From: Macrolepiota albuminosa | Lineage: Eukaryota > Basidiomycota > Agaricomycetes > Agaricales > Agaricaceae | NCBI GenBank assembly: GCA_027475525.1 | Contig: JAMWFC010000032.1 | Coordinates: forward strand, 434,001-498,000 | Direction: 5' to 3' | DNA: 64,000 nt | Position numbers and translations under genes: made by a program | Shown here: in pieces, positions 22,127 through 35,400 of the stretch | How positions within the stretch are numbered: position 1 is the stretch's first letter | How the letters are laid out: each line of letters begins with the position of its first letter | The notes under the pieces: model-generated | Seen by the model: the letters and a program-made list of their open reading frames with translations, nothing else | Told to the model about the DNA's origin: nothing | Databases searched by the model: none

Positions 22127-24049
22127 GAGTTATATGGCTTGTTTCAATCATTTCAGGCGCTATGCATGTATTTTATTGGGGTCCAAAACTTGATTGTCAA
22201 AGTTGACGCATGCTACATCAAAGGAATGCTCCAGAATCCAGACATTCAACCTTCGGCTAGCATGAATCACTGGGTAGTAGCGATACTAATGTTCCACTTC
22301 GAGCTCGTACATGTCAAGAGTGCGTTTCACAGACCTGATGGACTATCTAGACGACCTCAGCAGCCAGAAGACGAGGCGCTAGACGAAAGCAATAATGACA
22401 TATTTGACGATTGGATTGACCGGCTGCACAGTTTTGTACATATTATTCAATTGCCTATTTTGGCCCTTTGCAAAGATCGACCTACCTCAACATGGCTACA
22501 CTCTATCATCCCGTATCAACCTAAACCGTATCAGGCTCCATCAACTTTTTACATGGCCAGTATCTATAACGTCGCTAAGCCATCTAATGATCTAAAGATA
22601 GTTGAGGAATCCAGGCCCTTACGGGAAGATAGTTGCAACCTCCCATATTCGGTGGTACCTCATAGTGCCAAGGCTAAGTCAGAAGACCAACGAGTTGATC
22701 AGGTTAGGAAGTGGTTACAGGATTTGCGCTGACCATCAGACCTTATGAATACGAAATACGCCACCTTCATTTGATACGCAATGACTTTCTTTATGGTTGA
22801 GAATCGGCTTTGGCAACGAAATAGGGCTGGCACTCACAAATTGGTAATCAAACCAGACAGCCAAATCAGGATTCTGCACGCTATGCACAATGACTTGGGA
22901 CATGGAGGACTCTACATGATGCGGGCGAATCTATTGGAACGTTTTTGGTGGCCTTAAGTTAGCACCAATATCACATGGTATATTCACACTTGTCATCTCT
23001 GCCAAATCCAGCAGACGCACCAAGTTCTTATTCCTCCAACAGTAGCGACTCCAGCACCATTGTTTGGAAAGATATATATTGACACTATGCACATGCCCAA
23101 GTCGGGGCACTACAAGTACATTATCCAAGGAAGGTGTTCTTTGGTACATTGGCTGGAGTTCCATATGCTCCAGCAGGAAAATACTGACGCTATAGCTAAG
23201 TGGCTCTTCAAAGATATTATTTGCAGATGGGGAGCCCTTCACAAGATTATTACAGACAACAGAGCGCCAATAGTTAAGGCGCTTACCTACCTCATGAAGA
23301 AATACAATATACAGCATATTCGAGTCTCAGGATACAACAAACGTGCTAATGGTATAGTGGAAAGGCCGCATTTTGACGTATGACAGGTGCTATTCAAGGC
23401 GGTAGATGGTGACAAAAGTCGCTTGAGCGAAGCAACTTATTCAGTCTTTTGGTCTGAATGGGTTACTGTACGGAAGAGGATGGGCTGTTCTCCTTACTAT
23501 GCGGTGACTGGCACCCATCTCCTGCTCCCAGCGGACATTGTGGAGGCAACGTACTTGCAACCCCTGCCTAACTCAATTCTGTCTTCTACCAATCTGATTG
23601 CTAGGCGTGCTATTGACTTACAACAACGCATGGAGGATCTCGAGTGCCTATACGAGGTGGTATTTCAAGCTAGACAACAGGCCGCATTGTGATTTGAGAG
23701 CGAGCATAGCGCTACCATCCAAGACTACAACTTTACGGCTAGTGCCTTAGTACTAATGCGCAACTCAAAAATCAAAGTTACCCATAACAAAAAGATGCGA
23801 CCTCAATACCTAGGACCCCTCATAGTAGTTTCCTGCAATAGGGGAGGTGCCTACGTACTCTGCAAGTTGGACAGCTCAGTTTTGCATCAACCGGTAGCGG
23901 TGTTTTGACTCATTCTCTACTTAGCACGTGAACATATTCCACTACCTTTGCCGGCGCTGGACATCAACACTGCCAAACTTCGAGAGCTGGAAGAGACTAA
24001 GTTGGTGGACAATGACGAGACCACTCTGGATGAAGACGAGGAGCGATAA
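22127..24049 (+). pseudogene. RNase H C-terminus and integrase of element A1, degenerate
   Basis: RNase H ends with VDACYIKGMLQNPDIQPSA and the FHRPDGLSRRPQ block. Integrase shows an HHCC-like start (MHNDLGHGGLYMMRA, CHLCQ) broken by a TAA near 22958. The catalytic core follows with IYIDTMH, ITDNRAP and GIVERPH, the D, D, E series, and a stop soon after. The 3' part ends at an acidic tail (TTLDEDEER). No chromodomain is visible, unlike elements B and C. Confidence 0.7.
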
Positions 24050-24191
24050 ACTTATACAAAATGCGAGGCGCTAACCGTTAGCACCCCTCTTGATCAGACT
24101 TAGGCAACTCAACAACCAGAAAAGAATAAATAAACAAGTGGTACTAATACATGAGGAAATAGCGATCTGACTACAACTACAACTAATTGAG

Positions 24192-27100
24192 CTACCCTAA
24201 AGAGGAAGACCGTCGATGTGGACCTTTGACTTGATCCTTAGGTTGCCTGCGGGTGGGAGGAGTGCCTGGAGGTGGCGCATTAGCAGATGGTATGGGAGGA
24301 ACGGGAACGCTAGGAGGAGGCGCAGGAGGAGCGCCTGGGCGAGGAGCACGAGGAGTGCCCAGAGGAGCAGCAGAGGAGTTGGGGGAGGAGTACCACCTGT
24401 CCCCATCCATGTGGGACTCAAACAATGGGAAAGGAAAGGCTGTGCGTTCAAATATGGCTCACCACGCATCAAGGTTGACAAGAGGAGGAAGGGGGAGCCA
24501 GGAGAGACTCTTAGAGACAGCATGGAGTTAACAACCTCAGGTCAGGAAAAGATAAGAACTAACCAAGCTTCCCATTTTGCGGAGTAGGCTGGCCAGACTC
24601 GAAGCGGTACCCGTAACCGGCTCCTACACAACGCATGAGCATTACTCACAACCCGTGCTAAGGGGAGGTGTACGGTGACTAAGGATGGGTCGATGGTGAC
24701 TATCCACTCTTCAGAAGCGGCGAGAAGAATTTGGTACCTGTGTACCAGAGTCATGGTGTTGCTGTTCTCATGCAGAAAGCCGCCAGTAGGCATTAGAGCA
24801 AGAAACTGCTCCAATTGGTCTAGGATAACAGGATGGTAAAGACGTTCAGGCTCATCAAGGAGAAGGGGAAGTTCTGGCATGATGTGATACTGACCGAGTT
24901 AACAGCGCCAGAACCCATAAAGTACCTCAAGCTACTTGCAGGGTTGCAGATACTAGGGAATTCTTACATGTGCAAAACAATCACAGGGGGGGGGGCAACA
25001 ACAACAATGCAATTCATATAACTATGACAAAAGAAATCAAGTATCTAAAATCTGTCAGCCTGGTGGCGCCATGGAAAAGAAGGAGCCGACTTACATAAAC
25101 AACATGGGAGATGGATGAGCATCAAGGACCAGGCAAAAGGAGAGGCCTGGGAGGCCTCCAGCCTTCAGCACAACCACAAAAAAGCTGGCCACCGGTAGAC
25201 GAGCGGGGTGCCTAGCAAGGCGATGCGTTAGAAGGAAGAAAACGAGGTAATAAGGCGACAAACCAGATAGTGGCTCTCCTCCAGCAGCAACTCAAGATGC
25301 TCTTTTGTTCCCTTGGTCACAATTTGCTTTATTGGGCGACTATCAGAAGAGAAGGAGGAGGAAAAAGGCAATAGCGCACCTGAAAAATCTGACTCCAGTT
25401 CTTCTCCATACCAAAACAGGTCAACGGCAGGTTGTCATTCCAAATGTCACAAGCTGCACGAAGTAGCTGGCAGCAACAACCTAACTCAACGACTCCATCG
25501 GTCAGTCCAGGCACGCCAACCGCCAGGTAGTGGTGGAAGAATGAGGTAGCGCGTTCCAGGAAAGTGGGGGGATCAATCATGACATGAGCATGATCACAGT
25601 GGGGAGACCACATGATGCCGGTTGGGCTTTCCATCGCAAAGACTGATGAGATGCTGTCAAGGCATGGGCAATTTATAGGACTTGGGCAGTGTTTCAACTA
25701 GCGACAGCATAGGAGGGCACTTCTCAAAGGGCTTGGACCCTGATGCAGACATGAACCAATAGGATGCGCTTGACTCATTTTTAGGTTACACAAAGAGGAA
25801 GTTAACCTTTGAGATCTAGCACTGATAGCCACCATCACCGAATAACCACAAGTGATCAGTGGCACTCTATTTCTTATACATTAAAACTTCTTGCATGAAT
25901 CAACTTATTTTCTACAGACAATACCTATTTCTTCCTAGGCTGGCACGATATTGGCTATTGGGTCGCACTGGTAATAGGAGTTTTCTACACTATGATGATT
26001 TACTGAGCGTTTCCCCTTTTTCTTACTTTGTATTTGATTACTTACAAACTGACAATTTTGGAACAAAGGGGGGAGCGTTTATTTTTAGCATGGCTATTAC
26101 AAAGTTACGTATCAAAAATTTACAAAGTCCACAAAGTTCAAAGTGCTATGGGCTGGCGACTATGCATCAGACTTGGAGGGAGCAGGATCATCCAAAGGAA
26201 GCAAGCTCCTGTCCTGAATGGCGTTACTTGCTTGCCACTTGAGTGCATCAGTGATGTTGTCATGAAGCTCAAGCAGGAGGAGCTCACAGCGTGCTAAGGT
26301 GGAGACATGAGGTCGTAGAATGGCGAGTTCGCTACCGATGACGTCAGTCGCGTCCTTGACATGGCAAAGTTGTTGGCAGAGATTGGCAGCAGGATGAAGG
26401 GGAGTGACAGGATAAGAGAACCCATCCCCAAGCCAAGGGTAGGCGTTGCCGGAAACGTGCATGGTGGGGGGAGGAGTCCAGAAGGGATTGAACTTAGCGG
26501 AGGTCAGAGAAAAGACGAACCAACTAAGAAATGCAGACTTACTCAAACGGTTACAGGAGCACGAGGGGTCCATTTATGGCACTCATTGTCTGGGGACATA
26601 GCCCTAGCGGAGGAAAGGTGGATGCCATAAGAGGGCAAGTACCTCCAGCAGCAACGGTGCTCGCCCTGAGCCACTAAGGTCCCTTCAGACTCAGGCGCGG
26701 TGGAGGACTCGTGAGTACTGGGGAAGGAAGAGAGGCTATGAGGAGGAGTAAGAGACAGGGTAATAGGAAGAGCGACGGGGAAGGTGCTAGCCATAGCAAG
26801 CTCAGGAGCAGGGGTAGCACCGGTGACAGACATCACAACATCTTTGGCAGAAGGGATATTCACGACGACGGGAAGCAAAGGAGTAGGGGACCTGGTGACA
26901 AAGAGGTTAGCGCTACTGAAACAGAAAACACAAGTACTATGCACTGATTACCACTGGGGCCGCTCTGATAAGGGTTAGCAGCGATAGGGGGAGTAAGGCA
27001 AAGCAGAAGAGTGCGTACCGCCAACAGCACATTGGTGTCGACTACAGGCCCAGCCTCATCATCATCCTTGCCCTCAGCATCCCTCTCAGTATTCTCGCCT

Positions 27101-28679
27101 TCATCAGTAGATGACTCGGTAGAAGACAGGACTATGGGAGTAGCAGGCACTAGCTCCTGGCGCTTACCGGGACTCTTGCTGGGAGAGGCGACAACGGGCT
27201 TATGCTTTGAAGAGATGGGATGACAGGGAGAGCAGGCAAAGGGGGCCACCACGGTGGTGCCATCTTGGGTGATAGGAAGCGCTAGGCTTGCAGTGCTAAT
27301 CACAGTGGGCTGACGAGTAGTGGCCAGATCGCGTTGCTGCAGCACAAAGGCCTGGGCATTACAAACTAAGACTGTGCACTTGTAATTTCATTGCATGATA
27401 GCGTCTCTACCGTGTTCATGAGTACAAATCCCATTGAAGGCACAACCCCTTTTCAGTGCGTCGCAGCGGTAGCAGGGAAGAGAGGCGGTAGGAAACCAGC
27501 AACCCTCGGGATTGTTCTCAGACCAACATTTATTGCACTGAGAAAGAAGTTAACGATGTCATCAACCTATCAGGGACAAACAAGCACTTACCATGCCAAT
27601 CTTTGCCCTAAAAGCATGACACTCTACAGGCACCACCATAACCTTCTTCTTAGCGCTGAGTACTTGGACACCAGCTGGGAGGCCGGTATCAATAACGGTA
27701 GTATTGTGACAAAGGCATAACAAATCCACAAAGCTCCGTGTCGGTAAACATAGTCTGGTTGAGCGCCTAAGGAGGGCCTGATCAGACGCTAGAGCCTAGC
27801 AATCTTAAAAAGAAACACTTACAACATACAAAGGGGCAACATGAGCAGGGAGATTGATCTGGGAAGCAAAGTTAGTAGAAGAAGAGCAGGGAGATTGATC
27901 TGGGAAGCAAAGTTAGTAGAAGAACTAGAGGCAGGTAAACAAGGACGCACAGTACGTTTAGGAGGGCTAGCGAGAGCAGGGGGCACGCAATTAATAACAA
28001 TGGCAAAGTTATGGGAGGAAGGCAAAAAATAGTATGGGTGGGTCTGGGCTGGAGCTCACTGGAGGTAATGGCAATTCATTTAATGGCCAAATGAGGAGGT
28101 GCAGTATGAGCAGAAGAAGCATCGCCACAAAAAGGACTACCAAGAATGGGAGGAGGTGGGACAGAGACAGGAGCAGCAGGAGCAGCCAGATCGGAAGGAA
28201 CGGTAGAGGCCGACAGAGCACTAGGGAGACTGGCGATGGTGGGCGACATAGCAACCGACTACTTAGGGTTAATATTGGAAACATGAGGAAGAAGAGGAGA
28301 AACTTACTTTGCCAACCTTGATACTAGCCAGCAGGGCATCGATCTCATTGGACAGAGAAGGAGCCTAGTATGGGCACTGAACCTTAGTGCCACGAATCCA
28401 AAATCAAACCTAAAAACTTATGAACAAGTCCGCAAATGGTCGTTACCAACCGGCACCCTCATATTCATGGTACCGAGCCATGCACCATTTGCAAACCTTG
28501 ATGCTCCATGCCCAGGAACTGTCAGAGCCACAGACAACAAGCCACCACCGATAGAGCTGCATAATTCCAGGGATGGTTTGTGGTGCATTGGCAGGACCGT
28601 CAGACTTAGCATGATCAAATAAATAGGAGGCCTTAGCCAGGAAATTGCGGAGAGCAGAGGCATCAAAAGGAGTGGACAT
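24192..28679 (-). CDS. Antisense intron-rich or decayed gene with a Zn-cluster-like Cys motif, inside A1
   Basis: Between the integrase and the 3' LTR of A1 the coding signal is on the opposite strand. A likely first exon starts with ATG at 28679 (MSTPFDASALRNFLAKAS) and continues to a CKWCMARYHEYEG region near 28445. Further left, 27537-27442 encodes C-x2-C-x8-C-x8-C-x2-C-x6-C, close to the fungal Zn2Cys6 pattern (x6 between the second and third Cys in the classical form). Next come a Ser/Glu/Asp-rich acidic block (27345-27010), a block near 26450-26190 (ELAILRPHVSTLARCELLLLEL), a block at 24880-24545 and a Pro-rich tail (24425-24192). Individual exons cannot be joined with confidence, so only the outline is given. 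It could be a captured regulatory gene or an element-borne antisense gene. Confidence 0.4.
27843..27924. repeat. 41-bp tandem duplication
   Basis: 27843-27883 is repeated at 27884-27924. The period is 41, not 77, so it is unlike the eight duplications listed elsewhere. Confidence 0.8.
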
Positions 28680-28816
28680 GCTGGAAAGATGGGAAGAAAA
28701 ACACGAGAAGGTGAAGTGCTGAAAACGACTTTTATAAGGCGCCAGCGGCATCATATGAACTGTAGCGCAGTCAAATCAATGACGGCGTTTGACTGAGGAC
28801 AGTCAATTTTTCAGTT

Positions 28817-28825
28817 GGGAGGAGA
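28817..28825 (+). promoter_or_regulatory. Polypurine tract of A1
   Basis: GGGAGGAGA directly precedes the TGATAGG start of an A-type LTR, the position used to prime plus-strand synthesis. It identifies the LTR piece at 28826 as a 3' LTR. Confidence 0.65.
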
Positions 28826-28870
28826 TGATAGGCTTCTACTTGGACTGAGCGCATCAAGGGACATTATAGG
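28826..28870 (+). repeat. First 45 bp of an A-type LTR, cut by B-minus
   Basis: It matches 40260-40304 almost base for base and then changes to the B-type LTR start TGTAACC at 28871. The rest of this LTR does not follow directly after B-minus. Confidence 0.8.
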
Positions 28871-29043
28871 TGTAACCGGAGTTACGGGTTAGAACTATCT
28901 TGTGTGTATCACACAAGTGCTAAATCAGACCGCAGTATTGGATTGACTAGTACTTAGAGTGAAAACAAGATGTTATCTTACATAATACTCTATTAAACAA
29001 TTATAGCGTTGTTGATGCTTGTAACACGAATGACTCCGTTACA
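28871..29043 (-). repeat. B-type LTR, 3' LTR of B-minus
   Basis: 173 bp with perfect 6-bp inverted ends TGTAAC/GTTACA. It is followed on the inner side by TACCCCCC, which on the element strand is the GGGGGGTA polypurine tract. Confidence 0.88.
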
Positions 29044-29355
29044 TACCCCCCAATGAGACCGAATACTCGGTCTTTAGAAAGGGAGGTAGAGCGAGATAAA
29101 GGATGCACGATAGTGCAAACAACAGATGAATAACATGCGTATGGCATGGCTGCAAGGTGTTAGCATCTATGTGCAGTGTAGATGTGTCTTCTGGACACAA
29201 TAAGAAGCAGTCCTTATCAGACAATGGCGCAGGTTGCACCAGCAGTAGATAGACAATGTGTATGTATAAACAATTAAAAAAAAAACAAAAAAGAGTGACC
29301 CCTCCTCTGGGTCCGCTGTATATACACGTGACTACAATAAAGTATTAACTTGGGT

Positions 29356-32310
29356 CTAGGACCCGGATGACGATGCTCCCACAACCGCGCCCGTCTCAGT
29401 CACCATTGACTCCTTCTCCAGTGCGACGTTAATCATGGGAGGGGGAGGCACTGATTCCGTCCTTGGTGGGGTTATAGGCCCCTCGACTGCAGGCGTGTCT
29501 ACCACCATAGGCTCTGTTAGTGCGACGTTAATTGCTAAAGCTGTGGTGGTGAGTGTACCCTGCTCTGCCGTGTGTGACAGGAGATTGACCCGGCCTGGGT
29601 CCATGTCAGCTGTGGGCAGGTCATGCGCTGCCGTGCATTTTAGGAGGTGGACCTGGTTCGGGTCCATGCCAATGAGATAGTAGAGGCCATTGGCCTTGGG
29701 GTTTTCGGGGAGACGACTTTCCTCGTCGTGCTTGAACATAAGACGATAATGATCGTCTTCGGTCATCTCCCGCCATCCATCCCATTGTGGGATTGCAGGA
29801 GGGGTGCCATATCTATTCAAGCGCTCCATGCGCTTGTCGTCAATGTCGCGGAAGATGTCCATAGACATTGTGGGGGCGTGGAATTGCTGCTCCAGGAAGA
29901 CCACTCCGTATGTATAGGCGTGGTCCACCCAGTCGGCAGGTATCCGGTTGTGCAGTAAGACACGTAACACATCGTTGTCGGAAAAGTTCCGTGCAAAGTT
30001 GTCTGGTATGTGCACGGGATGAAGTTCCAGCTGGTGCCCTCTCTGGGGCTCAAACGGCTGGTCTGGGAACATGGCATCATAAGAGGTGATAGCCTCACGG
30101 TAAAGACCTGGGCAGGCCATGACGAGGGTCATGCGCCACACAATCACGGGCTTGGCTGCACTGTTAGCGCAAAGGGCTTGGCATAAGGCAAACCTGAAGA
30201 GGGTTCGCCAGTGCATACGGTAGGCATGGTCGACTGCAATGCCTTGATACATGTTTTCCAACCCTGGACGACCAAAGATCAGCGTGTATTGTGCAAGCTG
30301 ATCCAGGTCAAATGGAGTGGAAGGGTCTTGAGCGCGCATTATGCGCAGCACAGTTGAGCTGTCTTCTTTCGTGCGCAGAAAGTGCCCCGGAATGTGTCAG
30401 CGCTCGACAAGCGCAAGGTCGTCTGTCCCCTGGGCTGGGTTGACGAGGTCTTGATAGCGCGGGTCCTTCATCAGGAGCATCATTGTTTGGTCATGTAATG
30501 ACTCATCAGTTCGCTGGGCGAACATCTGAAGCTCCGTGATGAGGAGGTAGGCGGTAACCCGTTCACGACGGGGAGCATGCTCATTTGAATAATATTTATA
30601 GAGCCGATCCAGCTCTAATGGCGTGCGTGGAAGGCCGTGAGGGGAATACTTGTAAACAATGCTGGCCGGAATGCCAGCACGGTGCCCAGACAAAAACTCA
30701 TATGCTGCTGCCCGGTTGGCCTCGGCTCCCAACAGCACAGTATTTGAATGGTACAAATAATAAGTGCAGTGGCTGAGTGCTCCTCTGAAGCACAAATTTA
30801 TTCGCTCGATATCGAGTGGTCCCCACACCTTCACTCCCAATCCATCGGGGATTCTCCCCGAGAACTCATCCTTGGACCTCTGCTTGAGGGCCTGCAGCTC
30901 TTTGGCGCAAATCGCCTTCTTCTTTGCAATGCGCTTATTGCGCGATACTCGCTGGAATTGGTCCGCCGCCGATTCCCCTTCCTCTGCCTCCTCCTCATGC
31001 TCCGAGCTCGACTCTCCATAGTCGCTCTTGTCAGATAAGGAGGCCACGGGTGCTTTGCCTTTTTTAGGCATGGAACAATTCTTTGAGGTCACCACCAGAC
31101 TGTCATATTGCTTGGGAGAGCGAGGGTCAGTGGTCAAGACGACCACAGGAAAGTGTGCCTGCGGTGCAGGCACAGTAACGGGCAACAGAAACAACATCGA
31201 GACCTTCCCGGCCTGTGCGGGAATGCCAGCCGGGAACTCTATCACCTTTAGCTTGGAGGCATCAAGAGGAGGCTTACGGCCTCGACGTTGGCGTACCGAT
31301 CCTGACTTGACCGGGGCAGAAGATCCAAATGATGGCTGAGCCACCAGGGGGACAGACACATTTTGTGCCAGAGTTCTCCCCCCAGGCTCAGCTCGAGGAA
31401 CAATGGTAGTGGGCGCTCTTGGCACCACAGCAACGGTTTTGGACCCCCTAAATGGGGCCCGGGATTATGCGGTTTCCCGCTGGCCCAGGGACAGACCTGC
31501 CAAGGGTTCACTGACTGCAGTCAGCGACTCTGAGGAGGCCTGAGGGCCCGACTCGGGCAACTGTGATGACAAAGCCATGGGCTGAGCAGGCTGCTCATGG
31601 TGCGCAAATTGCGCTTCCGACAGCATCCTTGCCCGTGGAGGGTCGACCGGTCGACTGGGCTGATATTTAGCCCTCTTGACCTCGGTGGTCGGTTCCTCAC
31701 CCATGGCGATTTTGCACTTAGACGCACGTTCAATCTGTTCCAGCGCTGCGACGTGCTGCCTCTTCATCAGCTCGATCTGGTTGAGCAATCCCTCCATCAC
31801 CATCACGGCCAAACTGTCCTGCAGGAAGGATGCAGTTGCAGGGACTGGCTGTCCTGCTGCTTCCAGTCTGCCCAACAGCACGTCTGACACTGCTAAACTC
31901 TGCGCTTGTGGTGCAGGCTCCCCATATGACTCTTCCATGGGCCGATGCGCCCATGATACTGATGGCAGCCCCGTCACCACACCCGCATACGTTGGATGCG
32001 ATGCAGCTGGACGTGCCGACGGTTCCTGATAGTAGCGCTCGTGGCGCGTGCTATCCTCCAGGCGCCCATAGCGCCCTTCGTCATCGATCTCCATCTCTTG
32101 CGAGTGGAGGGGTGTCTGGTATGGAAGCAGCTCGTCACGGCCTGGGTAGGCCATGCCCGCTGACTGAAACTGGCTTACCGCCGGATATGGCAGCTGCCTC
32201 TGGTACTGATCTGGATAATCACGGTTTTGTATATTTGGGGGTCTCCCCCCTCCACTAGAGCCTTGCCGGCTCTGATCACCCTTTTGCGGCCCCCAATAGG
32301 CCATTTTCAC
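29356..32310 (-). pseudogene. ORF3 of B-minus, in three pieces
   Basis: The minus-strand segments 32310-31465, 31428-30397 and 30351-29356 align end to end with the intact 980-codon ORF3 of B-plus. The breaks are a TCA to TAA change near 31465 and a CGA to TGA change near 30398. Conserved stretches include MAYWGPQK at the start, the coiled-coil region and the long C-terminal domain (GRIPDGLGVKVWGPLD, QYTLIFGRPGLENMYQGIAV, IPQWDGWREMTEDDHYRLMFK). Over much of the length amino-acid identity is clearly higher in the C-terminal domain than in the disordered N-terminal third. Confidence 0.8.
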
Positions 32311-32337
32311 TAGACACGTAGACTACGTGTATTGGGA

Positions 32338-32365
32338 CTGAGAAAAGAAAGAAAAAAAAACAATC
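32338..32365 (-). promoter_or_regulatory. Pyrimidine tract plus CAG before ORF3 of B-minus
   Basis: On the minus strand a run of T and C of more than 20 bases ends in CTCAG, 28 bases before the ORF3 ATG. The same arrangement stands before ORF3 in B-plus, and it has the form of a 3' splice site. Confidence 0.45.
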
Positions 32366-32467
32366 TCCCAACTCCGCTAGTGGTGTAAACAACCACAAAT
32401 ACATGCCACCTGGCCTCTCACCGGCAATCAAAGTGGACTTCGTCTACATTCCACCACCATACGTGCG

Positions 32468-35400
32468 TTACGCGCGTTTTGCTAGCTGTTGAGGGTGTTT
32501 CACGCCATGCAACTCTAGATACCTGTCCATTGCTGCAAGGTCTTTGCAGTTCACTAGCGGTTCCCAGGTAGTATCACCTAAGCTCCACCTTACCTCGAAT
32601 TTGAGGTTTCCTTTTGTCCACCGATGACCTATGAGGTCATCTACAAACCACTCCTGGTCATTGCCAGTTCCAAAGTCATACGGCTCCGGAATTGCGCAGT
32701 TAGGGAAGAGCACATCACTACTGACCATATACGGTCGCAATAGCGACACGTGAAACTTGAGCACTATCCTGCGCGCTTGCAGCACCTGGGGTAGTTCCAG
32801 CACGTAGTTAGATGTGCTCGGCTCCACCTCAAGGACCTTATATGGTCCAATCCACTTCGGACACAACTTACTTGCCCTGCCTTTCGGCAGGTTCAAGTTC
32901 TTTGTCAAAAGGTACACTAGGCTCCCTTTCTCAATGTCCGGCTCATCACGTCTGCAATTATTCGCATGCTTGGTCTGCCATACATGCGATTCTATAATTG
33001 TGTCATGGGCATCTGCCAGATTCCTTAGTGCGTTGCGCGCAAACTGCTTTACTCCCACATGAATAACTTTGTCTGTACGAAGTTCACGAATCATGGATGG
33101 CATGTAGCCATTGTTGAGTTCAAAGGGTGAATACCCTGTGGTTTCCGATATACTCGCGTTTATCACGAATTCCACGAGTGGACATCTATCCACCCAGTTC
33201 TTCTGATCAGGACGTATAAATGCTCGCAATATCTGCGCGATATTTCTATTTGCACATTTAGTTTGACCATCCGTTTGCGGATGAAACGATGTTGACATGA
33301 GCAACTTTGCTCCTAGCAGTTTGTGCAGCTCCTTCCACCATTTGGAAGTGAATTTAGCATCTTGATCGCTTACGATCGAGCTTGGCAATCCATGGAGATG
33401 CACTATCTCCTTGAGATAGATCCACGACAAGTCCGACGCTGTCATGGTGGTTCTCACCGGAATGAGATGGACCATACTGGTCATTCTGCAGATCACTACC
33501 CACAGGTAGTTAAAGCCTTTTGACTCAGGGAACGGACCTATAAAGTCCATCCCAATCGAATCCCAAGGTTTGACTGGTATAGGTAGCGAATGAAGCTTTC
33601 CTGGTGGCTTCAATGTCAAGACTTTCGACTGTTGACATAGCTCGCATGTCGAGCAAAATTGGCTTGTCTCTTTGGCCATTTGCGGCCACCAGTACCAGCG
33701 TCGCACATAGTCCAGCGTTTTCTGAGTTCTGAAGTGGCCCACTACTCTATGGGCCTGGTCCAGGATAGTCGTAATCAACGACCTCTCCCGGGGAATGCAG
33801 ATGACTTTGGACCCCGTGGGTCTGGTAAGGTAGATGAGCTGCTGCTCCACCTTGAAGCGTGGATGCGCTTGGATATTGTTCAGAATCTCTAAGAAGAGAT
33901 TATCATCCTTGTATCCTTGCTGGATACGTGTGCAGAATTGCGCATTGCCTAAGTCGTCCGGTGCAGGCATATGGTCCTGTGACTCCAGCACTTGCTGGAG
34001 TGTCATACCAGTACCTCCCATAGGCACCCCTTGCCTCGTCTCTTCACTTGGCTGAGGTGCCTCATGATCCACTAGCACCTGGGCTTCAATATTGCGAGTC
34101 TCTCACTGTTCATGCAGTCGCTTACTGCGACGTGTTTCCTGTGCTCGCATGGCACGTAGCTCGACCCTATGTTCCCTGATTTCATGGAACCAATGCAGAG
34201 GCAAATCCTCGCCCTCTGGGTCAATACGTTTGTCTGCCTGGACATAGTCATGCACGTCATGGACGTCATCTCAAGTATCACTCTCGAAATATCAAGACAG
34301 GCAATCCGCGACTTTGTTCAATTCACCTTTTACATAGGTGATGTTGAACTGGTACCGCAACATGTAGTCAATCCAGCGACGTTGTCGCGGAGACAGGTGC
34401 ACCTGAGTCTTGAAGAACTCTAGTGCTTTGTGATCCGTAATAATGTGGATCTTATATCCCATCAGTTTATCCTCCCACTTTAGGAGGGCTTCCAGGATGG
34501 CGAGTGCTTCTAACTTGTGCACAGCATAATTCTGCTGAGCAGCAGTGAATTTACGGGACATAAATCCCGCTGGTCGGCAAGTCTGCCATGTTTTACCCTG
34601 GCCAAACATGGCCCCAACCCCAGTCTTCGACGCATCGCAAATGAGCCAGATGGGCTCGTCGATGTGTGGGTCAATTGGCCGGATGACTGGCGTTTTCCAG
34701 TCTTTGACGCATCACAAATGAGCCAGATGGGCTCGTCGATGTGTGGGTCAATTGGCCGGATGACTGGCGTTTTCACGCATATGCGCTTAATCATCTCAAA
34801 ACACCGCTGATGCAGTGGTCTCCAATGAAACGGTGACCCATTCTGGGTCATGGCCATAAGTGGCCCGGTGTATGCAGTGATGTCTGGCAAGAAGTTGCCA
34901 ATATAGTTCACCAGTCCGACAAATCGTTGGATATCATTATATGTGCGTGGAGTACGCCACTCTCGGATTTGGTCGAGCTTATCCATATTCGGATGAATGC
35001 CCTTCTTGTCAATGACGTGACCGAGACAATCTATACTCGTTGCGTACAACTCGCACTTCTTCCATTTGAGATAGAGACTGGCCTTCCATAGCCGTTCAAA
35101 TACAACTCATAGGTGCTGCTCATGCTCCTCAATGGAGTCAGAAAATATGAATATATCGTCTAAATAGATGTGCATAAACTTCCCAATTACATCTCGGAAG
35201 ATTGAGGTCATTAACCTCTGAAATGTCGCCGGTGCATTACAATCACCAATCTGCATGATGTTACTCACGAACGTCCCCATCAGGGACGAGAACAGTGTCT
35301 TCGGTATGTCCTCTTCACGGATGCGAACCTGCTCGTACGCGTCTGTGAGGTCGATTTTCGACCAATACTTCGCTGTCGCAACATCTTCTCGTATTACTTC

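Larger units (their letters stand above)
15548..28870 (+). mobile_element. Ty3/Gypsy element A1 (old, broken), with long LTRs and an antisense cargo region
   Basis: The 5' LTR is 15548-16695. The internal region runs to a polypurine tract (GGGAGGAGA) at 28817-28825, followed by the first 45 bp of a second LTR at 28826-28870, where element B-minus interrupts it. Order: gag, protease, RT, RNase H, integrase (16989-24049), then about 4.6 kb with minus-strand coding potential. All pol frames carry stops and frame changes, so the copy is dead. It sits inside the gag of element C. With its 3' LTR completed elsewhere it would be about 14 kb, large for a fungal Gypsy element. Confidence 0.7.

Noticed and set aside
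24197..24587. Arg/Gly/Pro-rich plus-strand frames at 24216-24587
   Set aside because: They mirror a Pro-rich minus-strand frame and have low-complexity composition with no motif.
28009..28321. Arg-rich plus-strand frame and Leu-rich minus-strand frame near 28.0-28.3 kb
   Set aside because: Both follow from biased AGG/CCT composition; neither resembles a known protein. The minus-strand one may be part of the antisense gene but cannot be shown to be.
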